Assembly: GCF_027359925.1 (NCBI RefSeq)
Contig: NZ_CP114767.1
Location: forward strand, 1,240,001 to 1,304,000
Direction: 5' to 3'
DNA: 64,000 bases
Source of the DNA: Hymenobacter canadensis
GTDB taxonomy: Bacteria; Bacteroidota; Bacteroidia; Cytophagales; Hymenobacteraceae
The translations under genes and the position numbers were made by a program. Shown in pieces: positions 51,331 through 60,168 of the stretch. The notes below the pieces were generated by a model, which saw only the letters and a list, made by a program, of their open reading frames with translations, ran no database searches and had not been told where the DNA came from. Positions within the stretch are counted from its first letter, which is position 1. Each line of letters starts with the position of its first letter.

Positions 51331-51354
51331 ACCTCATCCCTATTAACCACATCC

Positions 51355-52272
51355 CTAATACGCCTTGCCCTGCCACTCAATGAGGGCGGTGCGCATGGTG
51401 GGAAGCTGGGTTTTGAAAGCCATATCGTCTTTGTTGCCCATTTTGATGGCCTTGCGGCCGTAGACGATGGCCGTGTCGTAATCGAGCTTGGAAGCCAGCA
51501 GGCGCGCTTTTATCCAGTTGTTGGTGTACACGTCGCGCAGCCGGATGGACTCGTTGATGAAATACAATGCCCGCTCGGCGTGCAGGTTGTTCTGCACCAG
51601 ATAGTCGGCGGCCTGGGCCAGCAGCTGCCAGTCGCCGGGGCGCTGGGCCACGGCTTTTTCGATGCCGGCCACCACCTTGGCCTGCACGTTGGTGTCAATG
51701 TAGAGGCTGACGGTTTTCTTCTCCCAACTCAGGTTGAGGTGAGCCGAGCCGGGCTTCACGTCGGAAAACCAGTAGAGCAGCGTTTCATGGTAGGCCGATA
51801 CTTCGGGTACCACCGGCACACGCAGTACATCGTCCTTCTGGTCGTAGCCCTCGGCTCCCCAGTGCGTGGTCACGCGGTTGAACACCATGTCCCAGTCCTG
51901 GTCGGAGCGGGGGAAGATGTAGAACGAGTACTTGCCGGCTGGCAGGGTTTTGCCGTTGACGCGCACGGTATCGGCAAAGGTGATGACCGTGTTTTCGTTG
52001 GCCCCCGCCCGCCAGATCTGGCCGTAAGGGACCAGGCCTTCCCAGATAACGCGGTTACGGACGCTGGGGGCGTGGTAGTCGAGGTTCACTTCCGACAGGC
52101 CGACGGTGTGCGAGAGCAGCACATGGGGGCTGGCCTGCGGCAGCGGCAGCAGCGAAGCCGGCGGCATAGCCGGGGCGGGGCCGGTTTGGGCCAGAGCCCC
52201 GGAAATGGTTGCCAGGCTAAGCAGCAGGCTGCAAATACCGGGAAATACAAGCTGAACGAATGGACGAAGCAT
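51355..52272 (-). CDS. DUF2911 domain secreted protein
   Basis: 305 residues with a signal peptide (about 1-29). The DUF2911 core contains WEGLVPYGQIWRAGANENT, TFADTVRVNGKTLPAGKYSFY and YWFSDVKPGSAHLNLSWE. The C-terminal third is helical, possibly TPR-like. DUF2911 proteins are frequent in Bacteroidota; function unknown. Likely periplasmic or outer-membrane. Confidence 0.88.
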   Translation of the reverse strand: MLRPFVQLVFPGICSLLLSLATISGALAQTGPAPAMPPASLLPLPQASPHVLLSHTVGLSEVNLDYHAPSVRNRVIWEGLVPYGQIWRAGANENTVITFADTVRVNGKTLPAGKYSFYIFPRSDQDWDMVFNRVTTHWGAEGYDQKDDVLRVPVVPEVSAYHETLLYWFSDVKPGSAHLNLSWEKKTVSLYIDTNVQAKVVAGIEKAVAQRPGDWQLLAQAADYLVQNNLHAERALYFINESIRLRDVYTNNWIKARLLASKLDYDTAIVYGRKAIKMGNKDDMAFKTQLPTMRTALIEWQGKAY

Positions 52273-52436
52273 AGGATAGCAACAGATGGCAGGAGGGAAG
52301 CGGGCCGGTAATCAGGCTGATGTATGAGCAGCAGAAACAATGATGCCAACAATCGGTTAAAGGCAAACGGGAGGGCAAAGGTCCGGGTTCTGGAGAATTT
52401 TTGCCGGATTTAATTTCGTTCTGACCGATTCCCGTG

Positions 52437-52444
52437 TACTTTTG
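52437..52444 (+). promoter_or_regulatory. -7 element of the his operon leader
   Basis: TACTTTTG matches TAnnTTTG exactly, 18 bp before the leader ATG. A TTTCG 18 bp upstream is a possible -33 box. Confidence 0.65.
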
Positions 52445-52462
52445 CCCCGCAACTCTGCTTCT

Positions 52463-52588
52463 ATGCCTGCATCTGCCGCGCTTTTCTTCTGCACCATCAG
52501 CCCCGGGGCCGCGTCTGCTACGTGCGGCGCCCTGGTTGGGCTGCGCGCGGCGCATCATCATCTGCACGGCTACCATTCCTCTTTTTAG
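52463..52588 (+). CDS. hisL: Histidine-operon leader peptide
   Basis: The 41-codon frame from ATG 52463 ends in HHHLHGYHSSF then TAG: five His codons in eight. The last His codon and the stop codon are inside a perfect 9-bp hairpin (CATTCCTCT, TTTT, AGAGGAATG). It starts just downstream of a consensus -7 element and precedes hisG by 197 bp. This is the layout of attenuation by ribosome stalling on His codons. A classic terminator with T-run was not found between it and hisG, so the downstream switch is unclear. Confidence 0.82.
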   Translation: MPASAALFFCTISPGAASATCGALVGLRAAHHHLHGYHSSF

Positions 52589-52785
52589 AGGAATGATACA
52601 CGCATATTGTCCCGTTGGGCGAACCGCCTCAGGTTCCCCGGCCCCCGGAAGTGGTGGCCCCGGCACCCTATTGTCGCCTGCCAGCCCTTCCGCAGCTTCC
52701 CCCAGTCACTCTTCCCGAATTACAGTTAAGCCTTGGCCGTCCGGTCAATTCTTAATTACTAATTCATAATTCTTAATTCAACGAT

Positions 52786-53637
52786 ATGCTCCGTCTGGCC
52801 ATCCAGAAATCGGGCCGCTTAAGCGAAGACTCCCAGAACCTGATTCGGGAGTGCGGCATCAGCTTCCTTGCGGCTTCCAATAAGCTCAAAACCGAAGCCA
52901 CCAACTTCCCCCTCGAAATCCTCTACCTGCGCGACGACGATATTCCCGGCTACGTGCAGGACGGCGTGGCCGACCTGGGCATCGTGGGCCAGAACGTGCT
53001 GGTGGAAGCCGGTTTCCCCAGCCTGGAAGTGGAAGGCCTGGGCTTCAGCAAATGCCGCCTGAGTTTGGCCGTGCCCCGCGCCGCCGCCTACGACTCGGTG
53101 CAGGACCTGCAGGGCGTGAACATTGCCACCTCGTACCCGCGCATCCTGGGCGACTACCTCACGGAGCGCGGCGTGAAAGCTAACCTGCACACCATTAGTG
53201 GCTCGGTGGAAATTGCGCCCAGCATCGGGCTTGCCGAGGCAATCTGTGACATAGTGAGCAGCGGCTCCACGCTGCTGGGCAACGGCCTGCGCGAGGTGGA
53301 AACCGTATTCCGCTCCGAAGCTGTGCTGATTGCCAACCAGAACCTGAACCCCGAGAAAAAGGAGCTGCTCGAGCAGCTGCAGTTCCGGATGCAGGCCGTG
53401 CGCCGCGCCCGCCGCAACAAGTACATCATCCTCAACGCCCCCGTGGCGGCCCTGGATGCGGTGAAGCAGTTGCTGCCCGGCATCAAGTCGCCCACCGTTA
53501 CGCCGCTGGCCGAGGAAGGCTGGGTGTCGGTGCAGTCGGTGGTGAATGAGGACGACTTCTGGCACATCACCAGCCAGCTCAAAGCCGTCGGCGCCGAAGG
53601 CATCCTGGTGCTCCCGATTGAGAAAATGATTTCCTGA
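52786..53637 (+). CDS. hisG: ATP phosphoribosyltransferase
   Basis: 283 residues, the long HisG form with a C-terminal regulatory domain (HITSQLKAVGAEGILVLPIEKM), so no HisZ is needed. The N-terminus MLRLAIQKSGRLSEDS and the PRPP-binding region (ICDIVSSGSTLLGNGL) are typical. It catalyses the first step of histidine synthesis and is normally feedback-inhibited by histidine. It is the first structural gene of the operon, preceded by an AT-rich heptad block at about 52750-52780. Confidence 0.96.
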   Translation: MLRLAIQKSGRLSEDSQNLIRECGISFLAASNKLKTEATNFPLEILYLRDDDIPGYVQDGVADLGIVGQNVLVEAGFPSLEVEGLGFSKCRLSLAVPRAAAYDSVQDLQGVNIATSYPRILGDYLTERGVKANLHTISGSVEIAPSIGLAEAICDIVSSGSTLLGNGLREVETVFRSEAVLIANQNLNPEKKELLEQLQFRMQAVRRARRNKYIILNAPVAALDAVKQLLPGIKSPTVTPLAEEGWVSVQSVVNEDDFWHITSQLKAVGAEGILVLPIEKMIS

Positions 53638-53709
53638 TTAGTGCTTAGTTGTTAGTGCTTAGTAAGCAGAATTTAGAACATACCAAGCACTAACAACTAA
53701 GCACCAAGC
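53638..53709. repeat. Inverted repeat of GTGCTTA/GTTGTTA units, hisG-hisD
   Basis: 20-bp perfect arms at 53641-53660 and 53685-53704, composed of 7-nt units (TTAGTGC, TTAGTTG). It fills the hisG-hisD gap. Confidence 0.92.
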
Positions 53710-53719
53710 ACTATTCCAG

Positions 53720-55021
53720 ATGAACATTTTTCAATATCCCGTACAAGCCGAGTGGGCAGCGCTGCAGCAGCGGGCGGCCCAGCAGCAGGCTCAGGACGTG
53801 GAGCTGCGCGTGCAGCAGATCTTTGAGGACGTGCGCCAGCGTGGCGACGCGGCTCTGCTCGACTATGCCCGCCAGTTCGACGGGGCCGACCTCACGGCTG
53901 GCCTGCGCGTGGGTCCCGAGGAGCTGGCCGCCGCTGCGGCGCAGGTTCCTTCGGAGCTGCAAACGGCCATTCGGCAGGCGCACGCCAATATTCTGCGGTT
54001 CCACAAAGCGCAAATCCCGCAGGAGGAGCGCGTGGAAACCATGCCGGGCGTGACGTGCTGGCGGCGGGCGGTGCCTGTGCAGCGCGTGGGCCTCTACATT
54101 CCGGGCGGCTCGGCTCCGCTGTTCAGCACTTTGCTGATGTTGGGTGTACCGGCCAAGCTGGCCGGCTGCCCCGAAATCGTGCTCTGCACCCCGCCGCAAA
54201 AGGACGGCTCGGTGAACCCCATCATCCTGTTCACGGCCCAACTGCTGGGCATCAGTACCATCGTGAAAGCCGGCGGGGCCCAGGCCGTGGCCGCGCTGAG
54301 CGGCGGAACCGATTCGGTACCGGCTGTGGATAAGATTTTCGGGCCCGGCAACCGCTACGTGACGGCCGCCAAGCAGCTAGCCACCCGCTACGGCGTGGCC
54401 ATCGACATGCCGGCCGGCCCCTCGGAAGTGCTGGTTATTGCCGACGAATCGGCCACGCCGGCCTTCGTGGCCGCCGACCTGCTCAGCCAGGCCGAGCACG
54501 GTCCCGACTCGCAGGTGATTCTGCTGTCCGACTCCCTGTCGATGCTGGAGCAGACCAAAGCCGAGGTAGCGCGTCAGTTACAAGAACTTCCCCGGGCCGA
54601 GGTAGCCGCTCAGGCCCTCACCGAGAGCCGGGCCATCCTGCTGCGTACGCCGGAGGAAATGCTGTACTTTTCGAACCAATACGCCCCCGAGCACCTGATT
54701 CTGGCCGTAAAAAATCCGGAACAGCTGGCCGAAGGCGTCACCAACGCCGGCTCCGTGTTCCTGGGCCACCTCACCCCGGAAGCCGTGGGTGACTACGCCT
54801 CGGGCACCAACCACACGCTGCCCACCAACGGCTACGCCCGCAACTACAGCGGCGTATCGCTGGATTCGTTCTTGAAGAAAATTACCTTCCAGCGCCTCAC
54901 TCCCGAAGGCCTGCTGAACGTGGGCCCTGTGGTAGAAACCATGGCCGAAGCCGAAGGCCTCCGCGCCCACGCCCGCGCCGTGACCCTGCGCCTGGAAGCC
55001 CTGGCCGGTGGGGAGGAATAG
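53720..55021 (+). CDS. hisD: Histidinol dehydrogenase
   Basis: 433 residues. The Rossmann region is AGGAQAVAALSGGTDSVPAVDKIFGPGN. The zinc/active-site residues lie in SQAEHGPDSQ and EHLILAV. The final segment has GVSLDSFLKKITFQRLT. It oxidises histidinol to histidine with two NAD+. Confidence 0.97.
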   Translation: MNIFQYPVQAEWAALQQRAAQQQAQDVELRVQQIFEDVRQRGDAALLDYARQFDGADLTAGLRVGPEELAAAAAQVPSELQTAIRQAHANILRFHKAQIPQEERVETMPGVTCWRRAVPVQRVGLYIPGGSAPLFSTLLMLGVPAKLAGCPEIVLCTPPQKDGSVNPIILFTAQLLGISTIVKAGGAQAVAALSGGTDSVPAVDKIFGPGNRYVTAAKQLATRYGVAIDMPAGPSEVLVIADESATPAFVAADLLSQAEHGPDSQVILLSDSLSMLEQTKAEVARQLQELPRAEVAAQALTESRAILLRTPEEMLYFSNQYAPEHLILAVKNPEQLAEGVTNAGSVFLGHLTPEAVGDYASGTNHTLPTNGYARNYSGVSLDSFLKKITFQRLTPEGLLNVGPVVETMAEAEGLRAHARAVTLRLEALAGGEE

Positions 55022-55039
55022 AAATAGATATATAAAACC

Positions 55040-55137
55040 TGTCATCCTGAGCGGAGCGAAGGACCTTATCACGCCAGAACCAGATGTTCGGTAGTAACCC
55101 AGACGTGATAAGGTCCTTCGCTCCGCTCAGGATGACA
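55040..55137. repeat. 34-bp perfect inverted repeat, GTCATCCTGAGCGGAGCG family, hisD-hisC
   Basis: Arms 55040-55073 and 55104-55137 are exact complements. Same family as the hisH-hisA element; related to the GTCATGCTGAGC version. Confidence 0.97.
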
Positions 55138-55151
55138 ATAAGAACTAACCG

Positions 55152-56204
55152 ATGTTCAACCTCGATAGCCTCGTACGCCCCAACCTGCGGGATATGAAGC
55201 CCTACTCGTCGGCCCGCGACGAATTCCAGGGCGAGGCCCAGGTCATGCTCGACGCCAACGAGAACAGCCTCGGCAGCGCCGGCCCCGACCAGTTCAACCG
55301 CTACCCCGATCCGCAGCAGCGGGCCGTGAAGCACGAGTTGGCCCAGCTCAAAGCCGTACGCCCCGAGCAGATTTTCCTCGGCAACGGCTCCGATGAAGCC
55401 ATCGACCTGCTGGTGCGCCTCACCTGCGTGCCCGGCCACGACAGCCTGCTCATCCTGCCGCCCACCTACGGCATGTACGAGGTGGCCGCCAACCTGAACG
55501 ATGTGCGCGTGGAGCGCCTGCAGCTGACGCCCGACTTCCAGCTCTCGCCCGAAATTGTGGCCGGGGTACTGGCTTCGGACGCCAAAATCGTGTGGCTCTG
55601 CTCGCCCAACAACCCCACCGGCAACCTGCTCCACGCGGAGGCCATCGAGGAAATCCTGCGCGGTTTCTGTGGGCTGGTGGTTGTAGATGAGGCCTACGCC
55701 GATTTCGCCGCCGCCCCCAGCTGGACCACCCGCCTGGCCGAATTCCCGAACCTAGTGGTGCTGCAAACCTTCTCGAAGGCCTGGGGCCTGGCCGGCCTGC
55801 GTTTGGGTATGGCCTTCGCCTCGCCGGCAGTCATCGGCTACCTCAACAAAATCAAGCCGCCCTACAATGTGTCGGAAGCCACCCAGCGCTTCGCCCTGCA
55901 GGCCCTGCGCGACGCGCCCCGCTTCGCGGAACTGCGGCGACAGCTGCTAGTGGGCCGCGACTGGCTGGCCGAGCGTCTGCCCGCGCTGCCCATCGTGGCG
56001 GAGGTGTTCCCCTCGGATGCCAACTTCCTATTGGTTCGTTTCCATCCCGATGCCACGGCCGTGTACGATTTCCTGGTTGCCCGGGGCATCATTGTGCGCA
56101 ACCGCACCACCCAGCCCGGCTGCGCTGGCACGCTCCGCCTCACCGTAGGCACCCCCGCTGAGAACGAGCTGCTGCTCCAGGCCCTGCGGGAGTTTGCGGG
56201 GTAG
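55152..56204 (+). CDS. hisC: Histidinol-phosphate aminotransferase
   Basis: 350 residues. PLP fold-type I enzyme: CSPNNPTGNLL, VVVDEAYADF, and the lysine in LQTFSKAWGLAGLRLG. It transaminates imidazole acetol phosphate with glutamate. Confidence 0.96.
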   Translation: MFNLDSLVRPNLRDMKPYSSARDEFQGEAQVMLDANENSLGSAGPDQFNRYPDPQQRAVKHELAQLKAVRPEQIFLGNGSDEAIDLLVRLTCVPGHDSLLILPPTYGMYEVAANLNDVRVERLQLTPDFQLSPEIVAGVLASDAKIVWLCSPNNPTGNLLHAEAIEEILRGFCGLVVVDEAYADFAAAPSWTTRLAEFPNLVVLQTFSKAWGLAGLRLGMAFASPAVIGYLNKIKPPYNVSEATQRFALQALRDAPRFAELRRQLLVGRDWLAERLPALPIVAEVFPSDANFLLVRFHPDATAVYDFLVARGIIVRNRTTQPGCAGTLRLTVGTPAENELLLQALREFAG

Positions 56205-56226
56205 TATAATATAAGGAGTAAGGAAC

Positions 56227-56318
56227 GTCATGCTGAGCTTGCTGAAGTATCTCTACTGCTTCGTTTGCATGAGTAAAGTTTGCCAGAGGTAGAGATGCTT
56301 CGGCAAGCTCAGCATGAC
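56227..56318. repeat. Inverted repeat, GTCATGCTGAGCTTG family, hisC-hisB
   Basis: 30-bp arms 56227-56256 and 56289-56318 with a few mismatches. Closest to the element at 21956-22052. Confidence 0.92.
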
Positions 56319-56337
56319 AATGATTTATGAATCAAAC

Positions 56338-57450
56338 ATGAAAAAAGTACTCTTCATTGACCGCGACGGCACCATCCTCATTGAGCCGCCGACGGATTTC
56401 CAGGTGGACGCGCTGACGCGGGAAAAATTTCAGTTTGTGCCCGGCGCCATCACCGGTCTGGCCCGCATTGCCCACGAGCTGGATTACGAGCTGGTGCTGG
56501 TGAGCAACCAGGACGGCCTCGGCACCGCCAGCTACCCGGAGGATACCTTCTGGCCGGCGCACAATATGATGCTCGACGTGCTGCGCTCGGAAGGAGTGGA
56601 GTTCGTGCGCGAGCACATCGACCGGAGCTTCCCCCACGAGAACCTGCCCACCCGTAAGCCCGGCACCGGCATGCTCACTCAGTACCTGGGCGAGGGCAGC
56701 GGCTATGACCTCAAAAACTCCTTCGTCATCGGCGACCGGCTGACCGACGTGGAGCTGGCCCAGAACCTGGGCAGCCAGTCTATTCTGCTGAAGCCGGAAG
56801 GGGAGGGCGACGAGCGCGCCGCGCTGACCACCATGAGCTGGGAAAAAATATACCAGTTCCTGCGGTTGCCCGCCCGTACCGCCGTGGTACAACGCGACAC
56901 CAACGAAACCAAGATCAGCATCGAGCTGAACCTCGACGGTAACGGCCGCCCCGAGATGCACACCGGTCTGGGCTTCTTCGACCACATGCTCGACCAGCTC
57001 AGCAAGCACTCGGGCGTGGACATGAAAATCACCGTACAGGGCGACCTCCACATCGACGAGCACCACACCATCGAGGACACGGCTATTGCTTTGGGCGAGG
57101 CCTTCACCCAGGCCCTCGGCGATAAGCGCGGCCTGGCCCGCTACGGCTTCCTGCTGCCCATGGACGACGTGCTGGCCCAAGCTGCCATCGACTTCTCAGG
57201 CCGCCCCTGGATTGTGTGGGACGCTGAGTTCAAGCGCGAGAAAGTAGGGGACATGCCCTGCGAAATGTTTTACCATTTCTTCAAGAGCTTCTCCGATGCC
57301 GCCCGCTGCAACCTCAACATCAAAGCCGAGGGTCAGAACGAGCACCACAAGATTGAAGCCATTTTCAAGGCTGTAGCCAAGTCCATCAAAATGGCCCTGG
57401 TGCGTGACGCCGGCCGTATGGAAATCCCCAGCACGAAAGGCATTTTGTAG
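56338..57450 (+). CDS. hisB: Bifunctional histidinol-phosphatase/imidazoleglycerol-phosphate dehydratase
   Basis: 370 residues from ATG 56338 ([20 protein letters not shown]). The N-terminal HAD phosphatase has [13 protein letters not shown] and [14 protein letters not shown] are further HAD motifs. The C-terminal dehydratase contains [16 protein letters not shown] and [16 protein letters not shown], both manganese-binding His motifs. It performs steps 6 and 8 of the pathway. Confidence 0.97.
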   Translation: MKKVLFIDRDGTILIEPPTDFQVDALTREKFQFVPGAITGLARIAHELDYELVLVSNQDGLGTASYPEDTFWPAHNMMLDVLRSEGVEFVREHIDRSFPHENLPTRKPGTGMLTQYLGEGSGYDLKNSFVIGDRLTDVELAQNLGSQSILLKPEGEGDERAALTTMSWEKIYQFLRLPARTAVVQRDTNETKISIELNLDGNGRPEMHTGLGFFDHMLDQLSKHSGVDMKITVQGDLHIDEHHTIEDTAIALGEAFTQALGDKRGLARYGFLLPMDDVLAQAAIDFSGRPWIVWDAEFKREKVGDMPCEMFYHFFKSFSDAARCNLNIKAEGQNEHHKIEAIFKAVAKSIKMALVRDAGRMEIPSTKGIL

Positions 57451-57451
57451 C

Positions 57452-57664
57452 TTATCCATTTGTATAAACAAATGGATAACTGGTTGTTTGGTTGTGATTT
57501 GCGTGCATAACTGTTATCCTGAGTGGAGCGAAGTGCCTTACACATTGCACCGATTCGTGCTACCGTAACAAGGCTCTGCGGTTCCAGGCAGGATGACGAT
57601 TTATAAGCAAAAACCTCTTTAAACATTTGTTTAAACAAAAGAGTAAACGACGTCCTTCGCTTGA
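57452..57664. repeat. Patchwork of palindromes and a degenerate GTCATCCTGAGC element, hisB-hisH
   Basis: A perfect 12-bp hairpin (TTATCCATTTGT and complement, 57452-57479) lies right after hisB. A worn family element follows (CTGTTATCCTGAGTGGAGCG at 57511; GGCAGGATGAC near 57587), then TTTGTTTAAACAAA (57626-57639) and a stray GTCCTTCGCT half-arm. Confidence 0.7.
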
Positions 57665-57673
57665 TATGTTCAA

Positions 57674-58264
57674 ATGGAAATAGCCATAGTAGATTACAAA
57701 GGCGGCAACGTGCAGTCGGTGCTGTTTGCGCTGGAACGCCTGGGCGTACAGGCCACGCTCACGGCCGACCACGACGTGATTCGCCGCGCCGATAAGGTGC
57801 TTTTCCCGGGCGAGGGTGAGGCCGCCTCCGCTATGAAGGAGCTGCGCGCCCAGGGCCTGCACGAGCTGCTGCCTACGCTCACGCAACCGTTTTTGGGCAT
57901 CTGCCTGGGCATGCAGCTGCTGGGCCGCCACACCCAGGAGGGCGGCGGTACCGAACTGCTCGGTATCCTCCCGTTCGATGTGGTTCGGTTCCCGGCCACC
58001 GCGGACTATAAGGTGCCGCACATGGGCTGGAACAATCTGCAGACGTTGCGCGGTCCATTGTTCGAGGGCCTCAGCGCCGAGGACTATGTGTACTTCGTGC
58101 ACAGCTACTACGCCCCGGTGGGCGAGTATACCATTGCCGAGGCCGCGTACCCCGCGCCGTTCAGTGCCGCCGTGCAGCACGAGAACTTCTACGCCGTGCA
58201 GTTCCACACCGAAAAGAGCGGCCCCGTCGGCACCCGCATCCTGGAAAACTTTCTCAAGCTGTAA
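57674..58264 (+). CDS. hisH: Imidazole glycerol phosphate synthase, glutaminase subunit
   Basis: 196 residues. Class I amidotransferase: nucleophile Cys in LGICLGMQLLG, catalytic His and Glu in VQFHTEKSGP, plus HMGWNNL. It supplies ammonia to HisF. Confidence 0.96.
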   Translation: MEIAIVDYKGGNVQSVLFALERLGVQATLTADHDVIRRADKVLFPGEGEAASAMKELRAQGLHELLPTLTQPFLGICLGMQLLGRHTQEGGGTELLGILPFDVVRFPATADYKVPHMGWNNLQTLRGPLFEGLSAEDYVYFVHSYYAPVGEYTIAEAAYPAPFSAAVQHENFYAVQFHTEKSGPVGTRILENFLKL

Positions 58265-58271
58265 GCCCTGT

Positions 58272-58360
58272 CTGTCATCCTGAGCAGAGCGAAGGACCTT
58301 ATCGCACCAGAACGAATCGTTACAACGTGATAAGGTCCTTCGCTCCGCTCAGGATGACAG
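58272..58360. repeat. 32-bp inverted repeat, GTCATCCTGAGC family, hisH-hisA
   Basis: Arms 58272-58303 and 58329-58360 match except for one base. Nearly the same as the hisD-hisC element. Confidence 0.95.
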
Positions 58361-58381
58361 GTGACTGTTCTTAGATCCAAC

Positions 58382-59098
58382 ATGGAAATCATTCCCGCTA
58401 TCGACCTCATCAACGGCCAGTGCGTGCGCCTGACGGAGGGCGACTTTGCCCAGCAGACCACCTACGATGCCGACCCGCTGGCCGTGGCCCAACGCTTCGA
58501 GGCCGCCGGCGTGAAGCGCCTGCACCTGGTGGACCTCGACGGGGCCCGCGCCAAGCGGCCCGTGAACCTGCCCGTACTGGAGCGCATCGCCCGCCACACC
58601 AGCCTGCACATCGACTTCGGGGGCGGGCTGCAGAGCGAAGAAGCCGTGCGCCAGGCCTTCGACGCCGGGGCCCGGCAGATTACGGCCGGCAGCATTGCCG
58701 TGCGTGAACCCGAAACCGTGAACGGCTGGCTCCGCACCTTCGGGGCCGACCAGATTATCATCGGGGCCGACTACCGCGACAACCACATATCCATCAATGC
58801 CTGGGCCGAGCAGAGCGAACGGACCCTGCGCGAGTTCGTGGAGGGCTACCTGGCCAGCGGGGCCACCACCTTCATCTGCACCGACGTGAGCAAGGACGGC
58901 AAGCTCCAGGGCCCGTCGCTGGCTACGTACACCGAACTGCGCGAGCAGCTGCCCGCCGCCCGCCTCATTGCCAGCGGCGGCGTCACCACCATTGCCGACG
59001 TGGAGGCCCTGGCCGCTGTGGGCATGCACGGGGCCATCATCGGCAAAGCCATCTACGAAGGCACCATCACGCTGGAGCAGCTGCAGCCCTGGCTGTAA
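58382..59098 (+). CDS. hisA: ProFAR isomerase
   Basis: 238 residues from ATG 58382 (MEIIPAIDLINGQCVRL). The (beta/alpha)8 barrel has the catalytic Asp8 in PAIDL, the second Asp in ICTDVSKDGKLQGP, and phosphate loops GGGLQ and ASGGVT. It isomerises ProFAR to PRFAR. Confidence 0.96.
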   Translation: MEIIPAIDLINGQCVRLTEGDFAQQTTYDADPLAVAQRFEAAGVKRLHLVDLDGARAKRPVNLPVLERIARHTSLHIDFGGGLQSEEAVRQAFDAGARQITAGSIAVREPETVNGWLRTFGADQIIIGADYRDNHISINAWAEQSERTLREFVEGYLASGATTFICTDVSKDGKLQGPSLATYTELREQLPAARLIASGGVTTIADVEALAAVGMHGAIIGKAIYEGTITLEQLQPWL

Positions 59099-59108
59099 GA
59101 TGTAATAC

Positions 59109-59290
59109 AGAACGTCATTCCGAGCGAAGGCGGAGCCGGAGTCGAGGAATCTCGCGTGCTGACGTTGCTAAAGTAACCTAACGGAACCTTAAAGGTGCTT
59201 CGACGAGCTCAGCATAACGTTCTTTTTTCAACAACGTCAGCACGCGAGATTCCTCGACTCCGGCTCCGCCTTCGCTCGGAATGACGTTCT
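59109..59290. repeat. 59-bp perfect inverted repeat with a nested half-element, hisA-hisF
   Basis: Arms 59109-59167 and 59232-59290 are exact complements (AGAACGTCATTCCGAGCG type). The 64-nt loop contains GGTGCTTCGACGAGCTCAGC and ATAACGTTCT, which resemble the right arm of the GTCATGCTGAGC family. Confidence 0.95.
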
Positions 59291-59313
59291 ATAAACTTTG
59301 AAAACCTACCTAG

Positions 59314-60072
59314 ATGCTTACCAAACGAATCATACCCTGCCTCGACGTGAAGGACGGGCGCACCGTGAAAGGGGTGCGCTTTGAGGGCCTGCGCGACGCC
59401 GGCGACCCGGTGGCTTTGGCCGCCCGCTACGCCCGCGAGGGCGCCGACGAGCTGGTGTTCCTCGACATCACCGCCACCAACCAGAAGCGCGCCACGCTGG
59501 TAGCCCTGGTGCGCGACGTGGCCCGGGAGCTGGACATTCCGTTCACCGTGGGCGGCGGCATCGGCACCGTATCCGACGTGGAGGCCCTGCTCATGAACGG
59601 AGCTGACAAAGTGAGCATCAACTCGGCCGCTTTGGCGCGCCCCGAGCTGATCGACGAGCTGGCTGCCCGCTTCGGCTCCCAGTGCATTGTGGTGGCCGCC
59701 GATGCCCGCTATAACGACGCCGACGGCTGGCAGATCTACACCCGGGCCGGCACCCACAACACCGGCCGCGACGCCGTGCAGTGGTGCCGGGAAGCCGCTG
59801 AGCGGGGCGCCGGCGAAATCCTGCTGACCTCCATGAGCAACGACGGCACCAAAGACGGCTTCGCGCTGGACATCACCGGAGCCGTGAGCCGGGCCGTGAC
59901 TATCCCGGTCATTGCCAGCGGCGGGGCCGGCTCCAAGCAGGACTTCACCAACGTGTTCCAGCAGGCCCACGCCGACGCCGGCCTCGCCGCCAGCATCTTC
60001 CACTTCGGCGAAATCGGCATCCGAGAGCTTAAGGAACACCTGCGCCAGGACGGCATTGCCGTGCGGCTGTAA
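59314..60072 (+). CDS. hisF: Imidazole glycerol phosphate synthase, cyclase subunit
   Basis: 252 residues. Catalytic Asp11 in IPCLDVKDG and Asp130-equivalent in [14 protein letters not shown]. Phosphate loops GGGIGT and ASGGAGS are present. Pairs with HisH. Confidence 0.97.
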   Translation: MLTKRIIPCLDVKDGRTVKGVRFEGLRDAGDPVALAARYAREGADELVFLDITATNQKRATLVALVRDVARELDIPFTVGGGIGTVSDVEALLMNGADKVSINSAALARPELIDELAARFGSQCIVVAADARYNDADGWQIYTRAGTHNTGRDAVQWCREAAERGAGEILLTSMSNDGTKDGFALDITGAVSRAVTIPVIASGGAGSKQDFTNVFQQAHADAGLAASIFHFGEIGIRELKEHLRQDGIAVRL

Positions 60073-60076
60073 ATAA

Positions 60077-60160
60077 GAGTTGTCAGTTGAGAGTTGTTGG
60101 TTGTCAGTAATGATAACGGCGCCCACTAGTACTGACAACCGACAACTACTAACTGACAAC
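60077..60160. repeat. Inverted repeat of GTTGTCA-type 7-nt units, hisF-hisIE
   Basis: The left block 60077-60108 and right block 60131-60160 are largely complementary. It is the same family as at 36845 and 39285. Confidence 0.9.
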
Positions 60161-60168
60161 TAAACCAA

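Noticed and set aside
52640..52700. Rho-independent attenuator terminator between hisL and hisG
   Set aside because: The CCGG-rich stretch does not form a clear single stem and lacks a T-run.
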